The notes: generated from the letters alone by a model not told the origin. Shown: positions 1-7,122, counted from the stretch's first letter. The stretch is 19,829 nt of DNA from DATLZB01 sp035574175 (GCA_035574175.1 DATLZB010000226.1:1-19829); one strand, 5' to 3'. Program-made: numbers and translations.

Positions 1-302
1 AGTTCGACACCTTTGCCGGCTGGTTCAACGAGTGGGGCGCCCTTATTCTGATCGCCAAGGGTTGGACGCCCCTTCCATACAAGGTGCTGACCATCACCGC
101 CGGGGCCACGCAGATGAACCTGCTGGCCTTCGTCGCTGCCAGCATTGTGGCGCGGGCGATGCGGTTCTACTTGGTAGCCGCGCTGCTCTATTGGTTCGGA
201 CCGCCGATCCGCGAGTTCATCGAGAAGCGGCTGACACTCGTAACCACGGTTTTCGTGGTTCTGCTGGTCAGCGGGTTTCTCGTCATTAGGTTTCTTGTCT
301 AA
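1..302 (+). CDS. YqaA/DedA-family (VTT-domain) membrane protein, 3' end
   Basis: The reading frame is open from base 3 to a TAA at 300-302, so the 5' part lies outside the window and about 99 residues remain. A GWTPLPYKV stretch is followed by a small-residue-rich segment, and the end is a hydrophobic helix (LVTTVFVVLLVSGFLVIRFLV region). This is the C-terminal pattern of YqaA/SNARE-associated (VTT) inner-membrane proteins: a re-entrant proline-containing loop, an amphipathic stretch and a last transmembrane helix. Members of this superfamily are polytopic and several are linked to lipid carrier recycling, but the role of the YqaA branch is not settled. The stop is 20 bases before dsbB on the same strand, so the two are probably co-transcribed. 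The family call is fairly sure; the function is not. Confidence 0.75.
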   Translation, partial: FDTFAGWFNEWGALILIAKGWTPLPYKVLTITAGATQMNLLAFVAASIVARAMRFYLVAALLYWFGPPIREFIEKRLTLVTTVFVVLLVSGFLVIRFLV

Positions 303-322
303 ACGAGCCCGAGAGCCAGCCC

Positions 323-853
323 GTGACCTATGCTAATGACGAGGTGCCGGCGCTCCGGACGGACGCTTTCCGCTGGGGAGTCCTGTTACTATCGAGCGCG
401 GCCGTCGTAATCCTCGCCGCGCTCGGATTTGAGTACATTGGGGGCTACGTCCCTTGCCCCCTTTGCCTGCAACAGCGCTACGCCTATTACGTCGGCATCC
501 CGCTGATTGGACTGGCGCTTTGGTCGCTCAGGGCCGGTAAGACCCAAGCCGCGTCCCTGTTAATGGTAGCGGCTGCCGTGCTGTTTGCCGTTAACGCCGG
601 ACTTGGCGTCTACCACGCTGGCGCGGAGTGGGGTGACTGGCCTGGTCCGCAATCGTGTGCAACGGCGCAGCCACTTCCGCCGAATGCTGCCGATCTGCTG
701 AAGGACCTCGCCAAATCGCAGATCGTACGGTGCGACGAGGCGACCTGGCGCTTTCTCTGGCTCTCGTTCGCCGGCTGGAACGCCGCTTTCTCTGCTTTGA
801 TCGCTGCCGGCACGCTGCGGATAGCCTACATCTGCGGCCACGACGGCGTGTGA
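323..853 (+). CDS. dsbB: Disulfide bond formation protein B (DsbB family)
   Basis: The product is an inner-membrane quinone reductase that re-oxidises periplasmic DsbA and passes the electrons to ubiquinone. It has 176 residues, the usual length. It shows four hydrophobic segments (about 17-37, 54-69, 75-93 and 142-165), the first redox pair as CPLC at residues 45-48 followed by QQR, and a second pair of periplasmic cysteines at 112 and 137 in the long loop between helices 3 and 4. All four cysteines needed for the relay are therefore present. The start is a GTG at 323 with no strong ribosome-binding site, which fits translation coupled to the yqaA-like gene 20 bases upstream. The alternative in-frame starts would cut into the N-terminal tail or first helix. 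A bulged stem-loop about 70 bases after the stop may end the transcript. Confidence 0.93.
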   Translation: MTYANDEVPALRTDAFRWGVLLLSSAAVVILAALGFEYIGGYVPCPLCLQQRYAYYVGIPLIGLALWSLRAGKTQAASLLMVAAAVLFAVNAGLGVYHAGAEWGDWPGPQSCATAQPLPPNAADLLKDLAKSQIVRCDEATWRFLWLSFAGWNAAFSALIAAGTLRIAYICGHDGV

Positions 854-922
854 TTGGCCAACGTTATCAAGCCCGCCGAACTCTCAAGCGGCGTCCGCAA
901 TCGGACTCGCGTCAAGCAGAAA

Positions 923-951
923 CCTGAGGACAACCATCGGATTGTCTCAGG
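923..951. terminator. Bulged stem-loop downstream of dsbB
   Basis: The left arm CCTGAGGACAA (923-933) pairs with TTGTCTCAGG (942-951), giving ten base pairs with a single bulged G and an 8-base loop. It lies 70 bases after the dsbB stop and is the strongest hairpin in this gene-free stretch. There is no clean T-run after it on the plus strand. On the minus strand it is followed by TTTCTGCTT. It may be the end of the yqaA-dsbB transcript, but termination has not been shown. Confidence 0.35.
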
Positions 952-1438
952 GCCGTCCCATTTATGCCACGCGCCCGCGATTTATTCTCCCTCGCCAGTG
1001 AACGCACGGCGAACGAACTCACGGCGGCAGGAGGCTCAAAGGGTGTCAGGCGTAGAGTTCCGCGTGTCGTCAAGGCGGTGTGGCGTGCTCCATGCGTTGG
1101 CGATCAAGGGTGTCACAGCGTCCGAGTTCCTTGCCGCCGTCGAGGGCCGTCGAGCAGCGGCGGGTGAGTTGCCCGAACGTGCTTATCGTTGCACCAAGTT
1201 GCGGGTCAAGGCACCGGTTTGTTCCGCGTATGTCGAGGCGTCCTCGCGTAGTGTGGCTCTGCCAAAGGAGGTTCTCAGAGCGACCATGCTGAGGCTGAAG
1301 CTCACCAGGCGAGTCGCAACGATTCGAGGCATCTTAAGGCGGCGCATGGCCGAGAGGGCTCGCCTACCAAAAGTGGCCTAGTCAGGTTCGTCGGCCACTG
1401 GCGTTGTTCGTTACGCGGTGTTGCGTTGCGTCTTCCTC

Positions 1439-1478
1439 CGTTTGGCAAGAGTTGCGTTCGTTTGGCAAGAGTTGTGTT
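1439..1478. repeat. Tandem duplication of a 20-bp unit
   Basis: Two head-to-tail copies of cgtttggcaagagttgcgtt occupy 1439-1458 and 1459-1478. They differ at one base, C in the first copy and T in the second, at position 17 of the unit. No third copy is visible nearby. It lies inside the gene-free stretch after dsbB. Confidence 0.85.
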
Positions 1479-1816
1479 CCAGTAGTGGGTATGTGGCCTG
1501 CGTGTGCGGCCATGGTTGCGTCGGCGTCGGGTTCAGGGCCTGTGCAGTCCCTGGTTCCGGCCGCAAGTCCAACAAATGCCCAGTCCGGGCGTCAAACGTG
1601 AGCCCGTCGCCGGCATGGCCGGCAAGGAGCTGATGGTTCGGGATCGAATGCGAGGGCCCCCGCCCCCCGAGAAGGCAAGCGCATCTAGCGTCCGACTCAC
1701 ATGTCCACTCTCGGCATCATAATACACGGTGTCGCGTAGTGATGCCTGAGCGCTGGATGTGCTTGCCGCTCTCGACCGCGCCGGAAGGCGCCGAACTCAT
1801 TCGGTGAGACAATTCG

Positions 1817-2032
1817 ATGACACCACAGTACATCAACCCTGTCGCATGGAACCAAGCCATCGGCCTTGCGCGCCTCAGTTGCGCACGCATTTTCCGCGAC
1901 GGCGGCACCCCGTCCGATGCGCTCGCCGCATTCGGCTTGGCTGCGCCCGACGTCGCAGCCCTCGATTGGAGCCGCGCCGTCGGAATGATTGCCGAGCGCC
2001 TATGCAGGCCTCCGACGTCCCGCGCCGCCTGA
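1817..2032 (+). CDS. Small conserved-looking hypothetical protein (71 aa)
   Basis: I do not recognise a named family, but the frame looks real. It is a compact acidic-to-neutral sequence with an early NPVAWNQAIGLAR segment, a CARIFRDGG segment and a DALAAFGL segment, predicted to form two or three amphipathic helices with no membrane segment or signal peptide. I recall similar short proteins in Rhizobiales genomes, but that memory was not checked here. The ATG at 1817 has a modest purine-rich site (GGTGAGA) about nine bases upstream. The gene converges on the MscS-type channel, with only nine bases between the two stops, and both stop codons lie in the arms of one inverted repeat. The function is unknown. 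Confidence 0.6.
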   Translation: MTPQYINPVAWNQAIGLARLSCARIFRDGGTPSDALAAFGLAAPDVAALDWSRAVGMIAERLCRPPTSRAA

Positions 2033-2048
2033 AAGGACCTGTCAGGCG
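2026..2048. terminator. Inverted repeat spanning both convergent stop codons
   Basis: CGCCTGA (2026-2032) and TCAGGCG (2042-2048) are perfect reverse complements around a 9-base spacer. The TGA of the small plus-strand gene and the TGA of the minus-strand channel gene each form the inner end of an arm. It could act as a compact bidirectional terminator, but there is no T-run on either side. It could also arise simply because both genes end in GCC TGA. Confidence 0.35.
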
Positions 2049-3142
2049 TTGGCCACCTGAAGAGCGTCGTTTGCCGAGTCGGCGCGAATTCGCGGCAGGG
2101 CGCCGGGGTGCTCGCGCTGCAACCAGGCGACCATCTTCTCGCGCATCTCGCAGCGGAGATCCCAGGCGGCGGAGGAATCGCGGGCGCTCATTAGACCGCG
2201 GACCTTGAGTGTGCGCTCGCCCGCATCGACGACCTGCAGGTTGGCGACGCCGCCATCCCACAGTTTGCTCTGCCGCAGCCATTCGTTGAGCTTCACGCGC
2301 ATCTGATCGATCGGCGCTGTGTAGTCGAGGTGCCAGACCACCGAGCCAATGATTGAGGCGCTCTCGCGGGTCCAGTTCTCAAACGGCTTTTCGATGAAGT
2401 AGGAGAGCGGGACGACCAGCCGGCGCCAGTCCCAAATGCGCACCACGACGTAGGTCGTGGTGATCTCCTCTACGCGCCCCCACTCGCCTTCCACGATGAC
2501 CACGTCGTCTAACCGAATCGGCTGCGTCAGCGCGATCTGCACACCAGCAATCAGGTTGGACAGGATTGGCCGGGCGGCAAGACCCAACACGATGCCGGCG
2601 ACGCCGGCCGACGCGAACAGGCTGATGCCGTACTGACGTACGGAGGGAAACGCCATCAGTATCGCGCCAACTGTAACAAGCGTCACCAGGAACAGTGCGG
2701 CCCTGCGCAGAATGCCCATCTGGGTGCGGAACTTGCGGGCCTGCAGGTTGTCGCTGGCGGCAATGTCGTGGCGCTTGAGCGCAAAGTCCCAAGCCGTATT
2801 GATGACGATGACAGCCGACCAGCCGAGCAGCGCGACCATCCCGATCTGCAGCATTTGCTGCACGAAATTGGAGAGGTCGGGGTTGATATCGGCTGCGGGT
2901 AGAGCGAGAGCCAATGCCATCATGGCGACGGCAAGGCGCGTGGGACCTCGCGTGCGCCGGACGATGCGTTGCGCCTGCCCGTCGGGTGGGCCGGCGAGGC
3001 GTCGCAGCAGCATGAACACGGCGACATGCACCACGAGCGCGGCCAGCACGCTTCCCGCCAGAATGGCGAACACGCCCGCCTGCGACCAACCTGCGAGTTC
3101 GAGAAGCTCATAGATCGTGTCTGTGAACAGGGTGCTCTTCAT
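2042..3142 (-). CDS. MscS-family mechanosensitive ion channel
   Basis: A membrane channel thought to open under membrane tension and release solutes on hypo-osmotic shock. It has 366 residues, longer than E. coli MscS (286). Hydrophobic segments lie at about 22-46, 68-84, 97-119 and 147-165, then a glycine/alanine-rich pore helix at about 172-197 (SAGVAGIVLGLAARPILSN). After it comes the typical MscS beta domain with QPIRLDDVV and GEWGRVEEIT at about 207-228, where the usual motif is PF.VGD.V followed by G.V..I. An alpha/beta domain ends at about residue 352. The ATG at 3142 lies just after a purine-rich GGGGGTCAGGG. The gene appears monocistronic. The family is firm; gating properties and ion preference cannot be read. 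Confidence 0.9.
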   Translation of the reverse strand: MKSTLFTDTIYELLELAGWSQAGVFAILAGSVLAALVVHVAVFMLLRRLAGPPDGQAQRIVRRTRGPTRLAVAMMALALALPAADINPDLSNFVQQMLQIGMVALLGWSAVIVINTAWDFALKRHDIAASDNLQARKFRTQMGILRRAALFLVTLVTVGAILMAFPSVRQYGISLFASAGVAGIVLGLAARPILSNLIAGVQIALTQPIRLDDVVIVEGEWGRVEEITTTYVVVRIWDWRRLVVPLSYFIEKPFENWTRESASIIGSVVWHLDYTAPIDQMRVKLNEWLRQSKLWDGGVANLQVVDAGERTLKVRGLMSARDSSAAWDLRCEMREKMVAWLQREHPGALPRIRADSANDALQVANA

Positions 3143-3283
3143 CCCTGACCCCCATTCTCCCGCTGGTCAGTCAGACGACGCAAGAACACGTGTACGCTAC
3201 AACGCCGTGACCACTAAGAGCGGGACCGTAGCCGCCCCTCGCGACGTCAAACATCCGACAGGCCGGCAGAGCACGACTGCCGC

Positions 3284-3841
3284 TTATGGCTCGAGCTCGG
3301 TGTCCCAATAGAGATAGTCGAGCCAGCTTTGGTGGAGATAATTGGGCGGGAACAAGCGCCCGTTACGATGCAGTTCGAATACCGTCGGACGATAGGGCAT
3401 CTGCCTCGGCCGCGGGCCGGCATCGGGCATGCGGCCGCCCTTGCTCAGGTTGCAAGGCGCGCAGGCGGTCACAACGTTATCCCAACGGGTGAGCCCACCC
3501 CGAGAGCGCGGTACCAGATGGTCGAACGTCAGGTCGTTCTTAGAGCCACAATACTGACACGTGAAGCGGTCCCGCAAGAACACATTGAATCTGGTGAAAG
3601 CCGGGTAGCGCGCCGGCCTGACGTAGGTCTTGAGCGCCACCACGCTCGGCAGCCGCATTTCGAAGGAGGGGCTGCGAACCTTGCGCTCGTACTCGGAAAC
3701 GATGTTGACGCGATGGAGGAAAACGGCCTTCACCGTCTCCTGCCAACTCCACAGCGACAGGGGATAGTAGCTCAACGGCCGGAAATCTGCGTTCAGGACC
3801 AAGGCCGGAAAGGCGTCCGGCATGGCGGCTTGAGCATTCAC
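3284..3841 (-). CDS. HNH endonuclease (stand-alone)
   Basis: A 185-residue protein with an N-terminal region typical of a widespread chromosomal HNH family (FPALVLNADFRPLSYYPLS) and a C-terminal HNH fold. Numbered from the GTG at 3841, zinc-type CxxC pairs lie at C95/C98 and C127/C130, the DH of the active site is at 107-108 and the central Asn is near 122. The end, LFPPNYLHQSWLDYLYWDTELEP region, is strongly conserved in the relatives I know. The GTG at 3841 is preferred because an AGGAAA site lies about eight bases upstream and because a longer GTG start at 3901 would fall inside the -10 element of the predicted promoter. The ATG at 3823 is another option. The biological role of this family is unclear; it has no methylase partner here, so it is not a classic restriction enzyme. 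Confidence 0.85.
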   Translation of the reverse strand: MNAQAAMPDAFPALVLNADFRPLSYYPLSLWSWQETVKAVFLHRVNIVSEYERKVRSPSFEMRLPSVVALKTYVRPARYPAFTRFNVFLRDRFTCQYCGSKNDLTFDHLVPRSRGGLTRWDNVVTACAPCNLSKGGRMPDAGPRPRQMPYRPTVFELHRNGRLFPPNYLHQSWLDYLYWDTELEP

Positions 3842-3900
3842 GTTCCTGTTTCCTGTCGGTTTCCCGCACGATTCAGGATCGCACCCTGACGCAAGACGCA

Positions 3901-3929
3901 CATATAGCGGCGCCTCACCCGCGTGTGAA
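3901..3929 (-). promoter_or_regulatory. Sigma-70-like promoter of the HNH gene
   Basis: On the minus strand TTCACA (3924-3929) matches five of six -35 consensus bases and TATATG (3901-3906) matches four of six -10 bases, with a 17-base spacer. Transcription would start near 3894, about 50 bases before the GTG at 3841. Inferred from consensus only. Confidence 0.45.
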
Positions 3930-4063
3930 GTCTAACATCCGATCAGGACTGGATTTCAGTTCCCGGCCAAACGGCCCGAAACATGCTCCTTGCCCCTGCG
4001 AATTGGGCTTGGTCTGGAGAGAGGCTCATCTTGCCCGACACGGCTGCTGCGTGGCCCAAAAGA

Positions 4064-4095
4064 CAATGGGCGCCTTTGCGGGGAGGCGCCCATTG
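4064..4095 (-). terminator. Hairpin terminator for the glycosylase-esterase operon
   Basis: The arms CAATGGGCGCC (4064-4074) and GGCGCCCATTG (4085-4095) are perfectly complementary over 11 bp around a 10-base loop. On the minus strand the stem is followed by TCTTTTGG, a short T-run, and it lies about 115 bases after the stop of the carboxylesterase gene. This fits a factor-independent terminator read leftwards. There is no T-run on the plus-strand side. Confidence 0.6.
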
Positions 4096-4209
4096 AGGCG
4101 ACCAGCTGCCCTGCGGGGTGGGCGAAGCGGGTCTGCACCTACAACGGAACGCCGGGCAGCCTATTCCCGACGTTGGAAGTTTTTCTTGACCTGGCCCGAA
4201 TCGCTTGGG

Positions 4210-4869
4210 TCAGTATGGGGCGCCAATGTGCTCAACGAGGAACCTGCCCGCGCACTTGAGGCCCTCCGGATCGATGCCGTGGCCGAGGCCGGGCCGGATG
4301 TGCCATTCCACGGGAACCCCGGCGGCGGCCAGCGTCTCGCGCGTCAGGTGACAGGCCTCGACCGGGATCACCTCGTCGGCTGCGCCATGGATGAGCAGAA
4401 CCGGCGGCCGGCAGGCCAGCTCGGCTGAAAGACGGTCCGGTCCGGCGATCACGCCGGAGAACCCGACGATCGCTGCGGGAGCATTGGCGCGGCGCAGCCC
4501 AACGTGCAGCGCCATCATCGTGCCTTGGCTGAAACCGACCAGCGCAAGGCGGTGCGGATCGAGACGGTACCGTGCCAACTGCGCATCGATAAAGCGTTGG
4601 AGGACAGGCGCTACGGCCAACGCGCCACGAATGTACTCGTCGGGATCACGCAACGTGAGCGGGAACCACTGAAAGGCGCTGGCAGCAACGAACGGCAATC
4701 GCTCCGGCGCATTGGGCGAGACAAAGACCGTGTGCGGGAGCTGCCCCTGCCAGGCGTCGGCAAGCGCGATCAGGTCTTCCCCGTTGGCGCCATAGCCATG
4801 CAGCAGGATAACGAGGCTATGCGCAGAGCTGCCTTGCGGCTCGCGGCGCGGACCATCGAGTTCGATCAT
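4210..4869 (-). CDS. Phospholipase/carboxylesterase family alpha/beta hydrolase
   Basis: A 219-residue cytosolic serine hydrolase of the small carboxylesterase (acyl-protein-thioesterase-like) family; it has no signal peptide. HGYGANGEDL at about 24-33 forms the oxyanion-hole region. The nucleophile elbow is GFSQG with Ser114, and the other triad residues are Asp165 (HGAADEVIP) and His197 (GLGHGI). All three are in the expected order and spacing. The natural substrate cannot be told: candidates are short-chain esters, lysophospholipids and S-acyl thiols. The ATG at 4869 has a clear AGGAAGG site and lies ten bases after the stop of the upstream DNA glycosylase gene, so the two form an operon. 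A strong hairpin lies downstream. Confidence 0.88.
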   Translation of the reverse strand: MIELDGPRREPQGSSAHSLVILLHGYGANGEDLIALADAWQGQLPHTVFVSPNAPERLPFVAASAFQWFPLTLRDPDEYIRGALAVAPVLQRFIDAQLARYRLDPHRLALVGFSQGTMMALHVGLRRANAPAAIVGFSGVIAGPDRLSAELACRPPVLLIHGAADEVIPVEACHLTRETLAAAGVPVEWHIRPGLGHGIDPEGLKCAGRFLVEHIGAPY

Positions 4870-4879
4870 GCTCGCCTTC

Positions 4880-5551
4880 CTAGACGGGGGCGTTCAGGGC
4901 CGATCGCCTGACCATGGGGTAATAGGCCCACAGCAGGCGAGCCGCCACCCCGCGCCAAGGCCGCCAGCGCTCGGCCAGGTTGAGCAGCTCCGCGGCGTCG
5001 GGGCGCTTGGGTCGATCGAAGGCACGCTGGGCTGCCACTTGGAGCGCAAGGTCGCCGGTGGCGAAAGCGTCCCTGCGACCGAGGCAAAACAAGAGATAGA
5101 TGTCGGCCGTCCACGGCCCGATCCCGTGCAGGGCGCACAGCGCGGCGTGCACCTCCTCCTCGGCAGCCTCGGCGAGCCGGTCGAGGTCGAGGGCGTGCTC
5201 GGCGACAGCTGCCGCAAGCGAGCGCAGCGTCCTGATCTTCGGCCGCGAAAGCCCGGCACCGCGCAACGTCTGCTCTCTCGCCGCAAGCAGGCGCTCGGCA
5301 CTCAGCGGAGCAAGCGCCGCGGCAACGCGTGCCCAGATGGCGGCAGCGCTCGCCGCGGAAAGCTGCTGGGCCACGATCACGCGCGCAAGGCCCTCAAAAC
5401 CGGCCGGCTGGCGCCTCAGCGGAGGGTCGCCCGCGGCATCGTGGACGCGGCGCATGACCTGGCACCGCCTGCGCAGTTCGCGTACGCCCGCCCTGATGTC
5501 ACTCTCGGTCTCGATGATGGGCGGGTGACCGGCGCTTCGAACCCTTCCCAT
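4880..5551 (-). CDS. DNA-3-methyladenine glycosylase, AlkA-type HhH-GPD
   Basis: A base-excision-repair enzyme predicted to remove alkylated purines from DNA. From the ATG at 5551 it has 223 residues. An alpha-helical core (VIVAQQLSAASAAAIW at about 58-73) leads to a helix-hairpin-helix, LHGIGPWTAD at 141-150, and the GPD loop, where Asp167 in TGDLALQ is the expected catalytic residue. It lacks the N-terminal TATA-binding-like domain of E. coli AlkA (282 aa), as do most short bacterial relatives. A longer frame open to 5662 would run into the divergent gluQ region and has no conserved residues, so it was not used. A GGGAAAG site lies upstream of 5551. It is the first gene of an operon with the carboxylesterase. 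Confidence 0.87.
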   Translation of the reverse strand: MGRVRSAGHPPIIETESDIRAGVRELRRRCQVMRRVHDAAGDPPLRRQPAGFEGLARVIVAQQLSAASAAAIWARVAAALAPLSAERLLAAREQTLRGAGLSRPKIRTLRSLAAAVAEHALDLDRLAEAAEEEVHAALCALHGIGPWTADIYLLFCLGRRDAFATGDLALQVAAQRAFDRPKRPDAAELLNLAERWRPWRGVAARLLWAYYPMVRRSALNAPV

Positions 5552-5621
5552 GCGAGCGCTTTCCCGAACTTCATGCCATCGACGAGGGCGATTAGTATCA
5601 CGGTGCACACGGTCGTCCAGG

Positions 5622-6506
5622 ATGACAGCACCACCCGTCTTTCGCTTCGCGCCGAGCCCCAATGGCGAGCTCCACCTCGGTCACGCGCTGTCCGCCCTGG
5701 TCGGCGCCGACATGGCGAAGCGGTTCGGCGGAAGGTTTCTGGTGCGTATCGAGGACATCGACACGCGCCGCTGCCGCCCCGAGTACATCAAACATATCCT
5801 AGAAGACTTGGCCTGGCTCGGCATCCAATGGGAAGAGCCGGTGCTGCGCCAATCCGAACAGTTTCCGGTCTACATTGAGGCGGCGCGGCAACTTGAGGCA
5901 ACCGGCGTGCTTTACCCGTGCTATGCGACGCGGACCGAAATCGCCGCCGCCGGCCGGGGTGGAGAAGGTGTTGACCCCGACGGTGTCCCGCTCTACCCGG
6001 GGCGCGATAAGGTTCTCTCTGCCTGCGAGGCAGCTCGCCGCAGAAGCAGCGGCGCGCCGTTCGCCTTGCGGCTTGATATGGCCCGGGCGCTCGATCTTGC
6101 AGGCAGTGTGCTCAAAGGACGCCCGCTGACCTTCATTGAACTCGATGCGCAAGGCACTCCCCGCGAGGTTCCCGCCGAGCCCGCGCGGTGGGGTGATGCC
6201 ATTATCGTGCGCAAGGATGTTCCGGCCAGCTATCATCTCGCTGTCGTCGTCGACGACGCGCGCCAAGGCGTCTCGCACGTCACGCGCGGGCTCGATCTTT
6301 ACCCGGCGACTGGGTTGCATCGTCTTCTGCAGGTGCTACTCGGGCTGCCTGAACCGGTCTATCACCACCATCGCCTCGTCACCGATGAGAGAGGAAGAAA
6401 GCTCGCCAAGAGCGCGCATGACACCTCGCTCAGGTCCCTGCGCTCGCAGGGCTGGACGCTTCAGCGCGTGCGAGAGTGGCTCGGCCTCGATCGCAGCTTC
6501 GGCTGA
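5622..6506 (+). CDS. gluQ: Glutamyl-Q tRNA(Asp) synthetase
   Basis: A truncated relative of glutamyl-tRNA synthetase that attaches glutamate to the queuosine base of tRNA(Asp) rather than to a tRNA end. It has 294 residues, the usual length, and lacks the anticodon-binding half of GltX. The class I signatures are present: FAPSPNGELHLGH at about 9-21 (the HIGH motif is HLGH) and KLAKS at 260-264 (the KMSKS motif). RIEDID at 43-48 is also typical. The start is the ATG at 5622, directly before the conserved APPVFRFAPSP; a longer frame upstream is not conserved. Of the zinc-binding cysteines known in E. coli YadB only Cys100 (YPCYATR) remains, so the zinc site is probably lost. Its 3' end overlaps the SLOG-like gene on the other strand by 46 bases. 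Confidence 0.92.
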   Translation: MTAPPVFRFAPSPNGELHLGHALSALVGADMAKRFGGRFLVRIEDIDTRRCRPEYIKHILEDLAWLGIQWEEPVLRQSEQFPVYIEAARQLEATGVLYPCYATRTEIAAAGRGGEGVDPDGVPLYPGRDKVLSACEAARRRSSGAPFALRLDMARALDLAGSVLKGRPLTFIELDAQGTPREVPAEPARWGDAIIVRKDVPASYHLAVVVDDARQGVSHVTRGLDLYPATGLHRLLQVLLGLPEPVYHHHRLVTDERGRKLAKSAHDTSLRSLRSQGWTLQRVREWLGLDRSFG

Positions 6507-7105
6507 TCCACCTTGGTGACGCCCCTCGCCTCGGTCGATGGCAGGAGGACCTGCGGGTGCACGCATTTGGCGGCGTGTACCCACACCACCGGTAGGCCCA
6601 ACCGGAGCGCCTGCTCGATCACCTCGATGGTACCGCCCCTGCCGCGCGAGGGCTCTCCGTCCCAGATCGCGATCAGCCGCTGGCTGAGGGCCAGCATGGC
6701 CGTGCCCATGGTGTGATAGCCCTCGTTCGCCGATCGACCGATGTGCCATCGTGGACCTGGTTCCGTGATGCGGTGGGCAGCGCTCAGCAGGGCGCGAAAC
6801 TCGCCCACGGAGGAGGGGCCGCTGAAGTCCTTCTCGAACCGGCTGCGGTGGAAGGCGAGAATGGCATGAAGTCGCCAGCCGCGCCCGAGCGCGGCGAATG
6901 CCGCCAGCTGGTCTGCACCTTCCGCCAGCCCTGAAATCAGCGTGCAGCGCTGGCGCGGATGCTCGGCCTCGATCTGCGCCATGACCGTTGCCAGCTCGCT
7001 CCTCAAGCGCGGCCATTGCATCTCGGGCAGGCGATTTGTCCTGTGTCCCGTGACGCCGACCGTCACGGCCTGTGCTGTCCCGATCTTGTCCGAGCCCCCG
7101 GCCAC
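6461..7105 (-). CDS. SLOG-like (DprA/LOG-type Rossmann) protein
   Basis: A 214-residue soluble protein with a Rossmann-type nucleotide-binding plan. VTVGVTGHR at 14-22 is the first strand and loop, ISGLAEGADQLAAF at 57-70 is the glycine-rich ligand loop, and AIWDGEPSRGRGGTIEVIEQA at about 146-166 is the last part of the site, followed by a PVVWV strand. This pattern belongs to the SLOG superfamily, which includes LOG phosphoribohydrolases and DprA; many members are predicted to sense or process nucleotide ligands. It lacks the PGG.GT..E motif of true LOG enzymes. The GTG at 7105 has a GAGGGA site and lies 17 bases after the stop of the patatin gene, so the two are co-transcribed. Its last 14 codons are antisense to the gluQ end. 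The actual ligand is unknown. Confidence 0.72.
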   Translation of the reverse strand: MAGGSDKIGTAQAVTVGVTGHRTNRLPEMQWPRLRSELATVMAQIEAEHPRQRCTLISGLAEGADQLAAFAALGRGWRLHAILAFHRSRFEKDFSGPSSVGEFRALLSAAHRITEPGPRWHIGRSANEGYHTMGTAMLALSQRLIAIWDGEPSRGRGGTIEVIEQALRLGLPVVWVHAAKCVHPQVLLPSTEARGVTKVDQPKLRSRPSHSRTR

Positions 7106-7122
7106 TGGCGTCCCTCGCCGCT

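Larger units (their letters stand above)
854..1816. other. Gene-free stretch of about 960 bases, possibly decayed DNA
   Basis: Open frames exist on both strands, the longest from 854 to 1381, but none reads as a recognisable protein. Their products are rich in Arg, Ser and Cys and their starts lack ribosome-binding sites. Base composition is more mixed than in the flanking genes, with short T- and G-rich runs around 1400-1500. The stretch holds the hairpin at 923-951, a 20-bp tandem duplication at 1439-1478 and a 7-bp inverted repeat at 1372-1399. It is unusually long for this compact region and may be a decayed gene or an insertion scar. I see no transposase or integrase remnant. Confidence 0.5.
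3842..4209. other. Gene-free stretch of about 370 bases between two minus-strand units
   Basis: It holds the promoter of the HNH gene (3901-3929) and a strong hairpin (4064-4095). Short open frames on both strands give no recognisable product. Bases 4170-4200 contain a T-rich run on the plus strand. I see no RNA gene of a known class. Confidence 0.5.

Noticed and set aside
854..1381. Open frame of 175 codons after dsbB
   Set aside because: It needs a non-ATG start that abuts the dsbB stop, has no ribosome-binding site, and its product is a Ser/Arg-rich string with no recognisable block.
1372..1399. Inverted repeat AGTGGCC/GGCCACT with a 14-base loop
   Set aside because: It could be a weak minus-strand terminator, but no gene lies upstream of it on that strand.
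1533..1727. Minus-strand frame beginning MYYDAESG in the gene-free stretch
   Set aside because: Short, without a ribosome-binding site or neighbouring coding signal, and rich in Gly/Pro/Arg as expected for a chance frame in GC-rich DNA.
3373..3380. GTTCGAAT resembling a tRNA T-loop
   Set aside because: It lies inside the HNH gene and no acceptor or anticodon stem can be drawn around it.
4868..5878. 336-codon plus-strand frame opposite the DNA glycosylase gene
   Set aside because: Antisense shadow of the glycosylase and out of frame with gluQ; no protein-like conservation.
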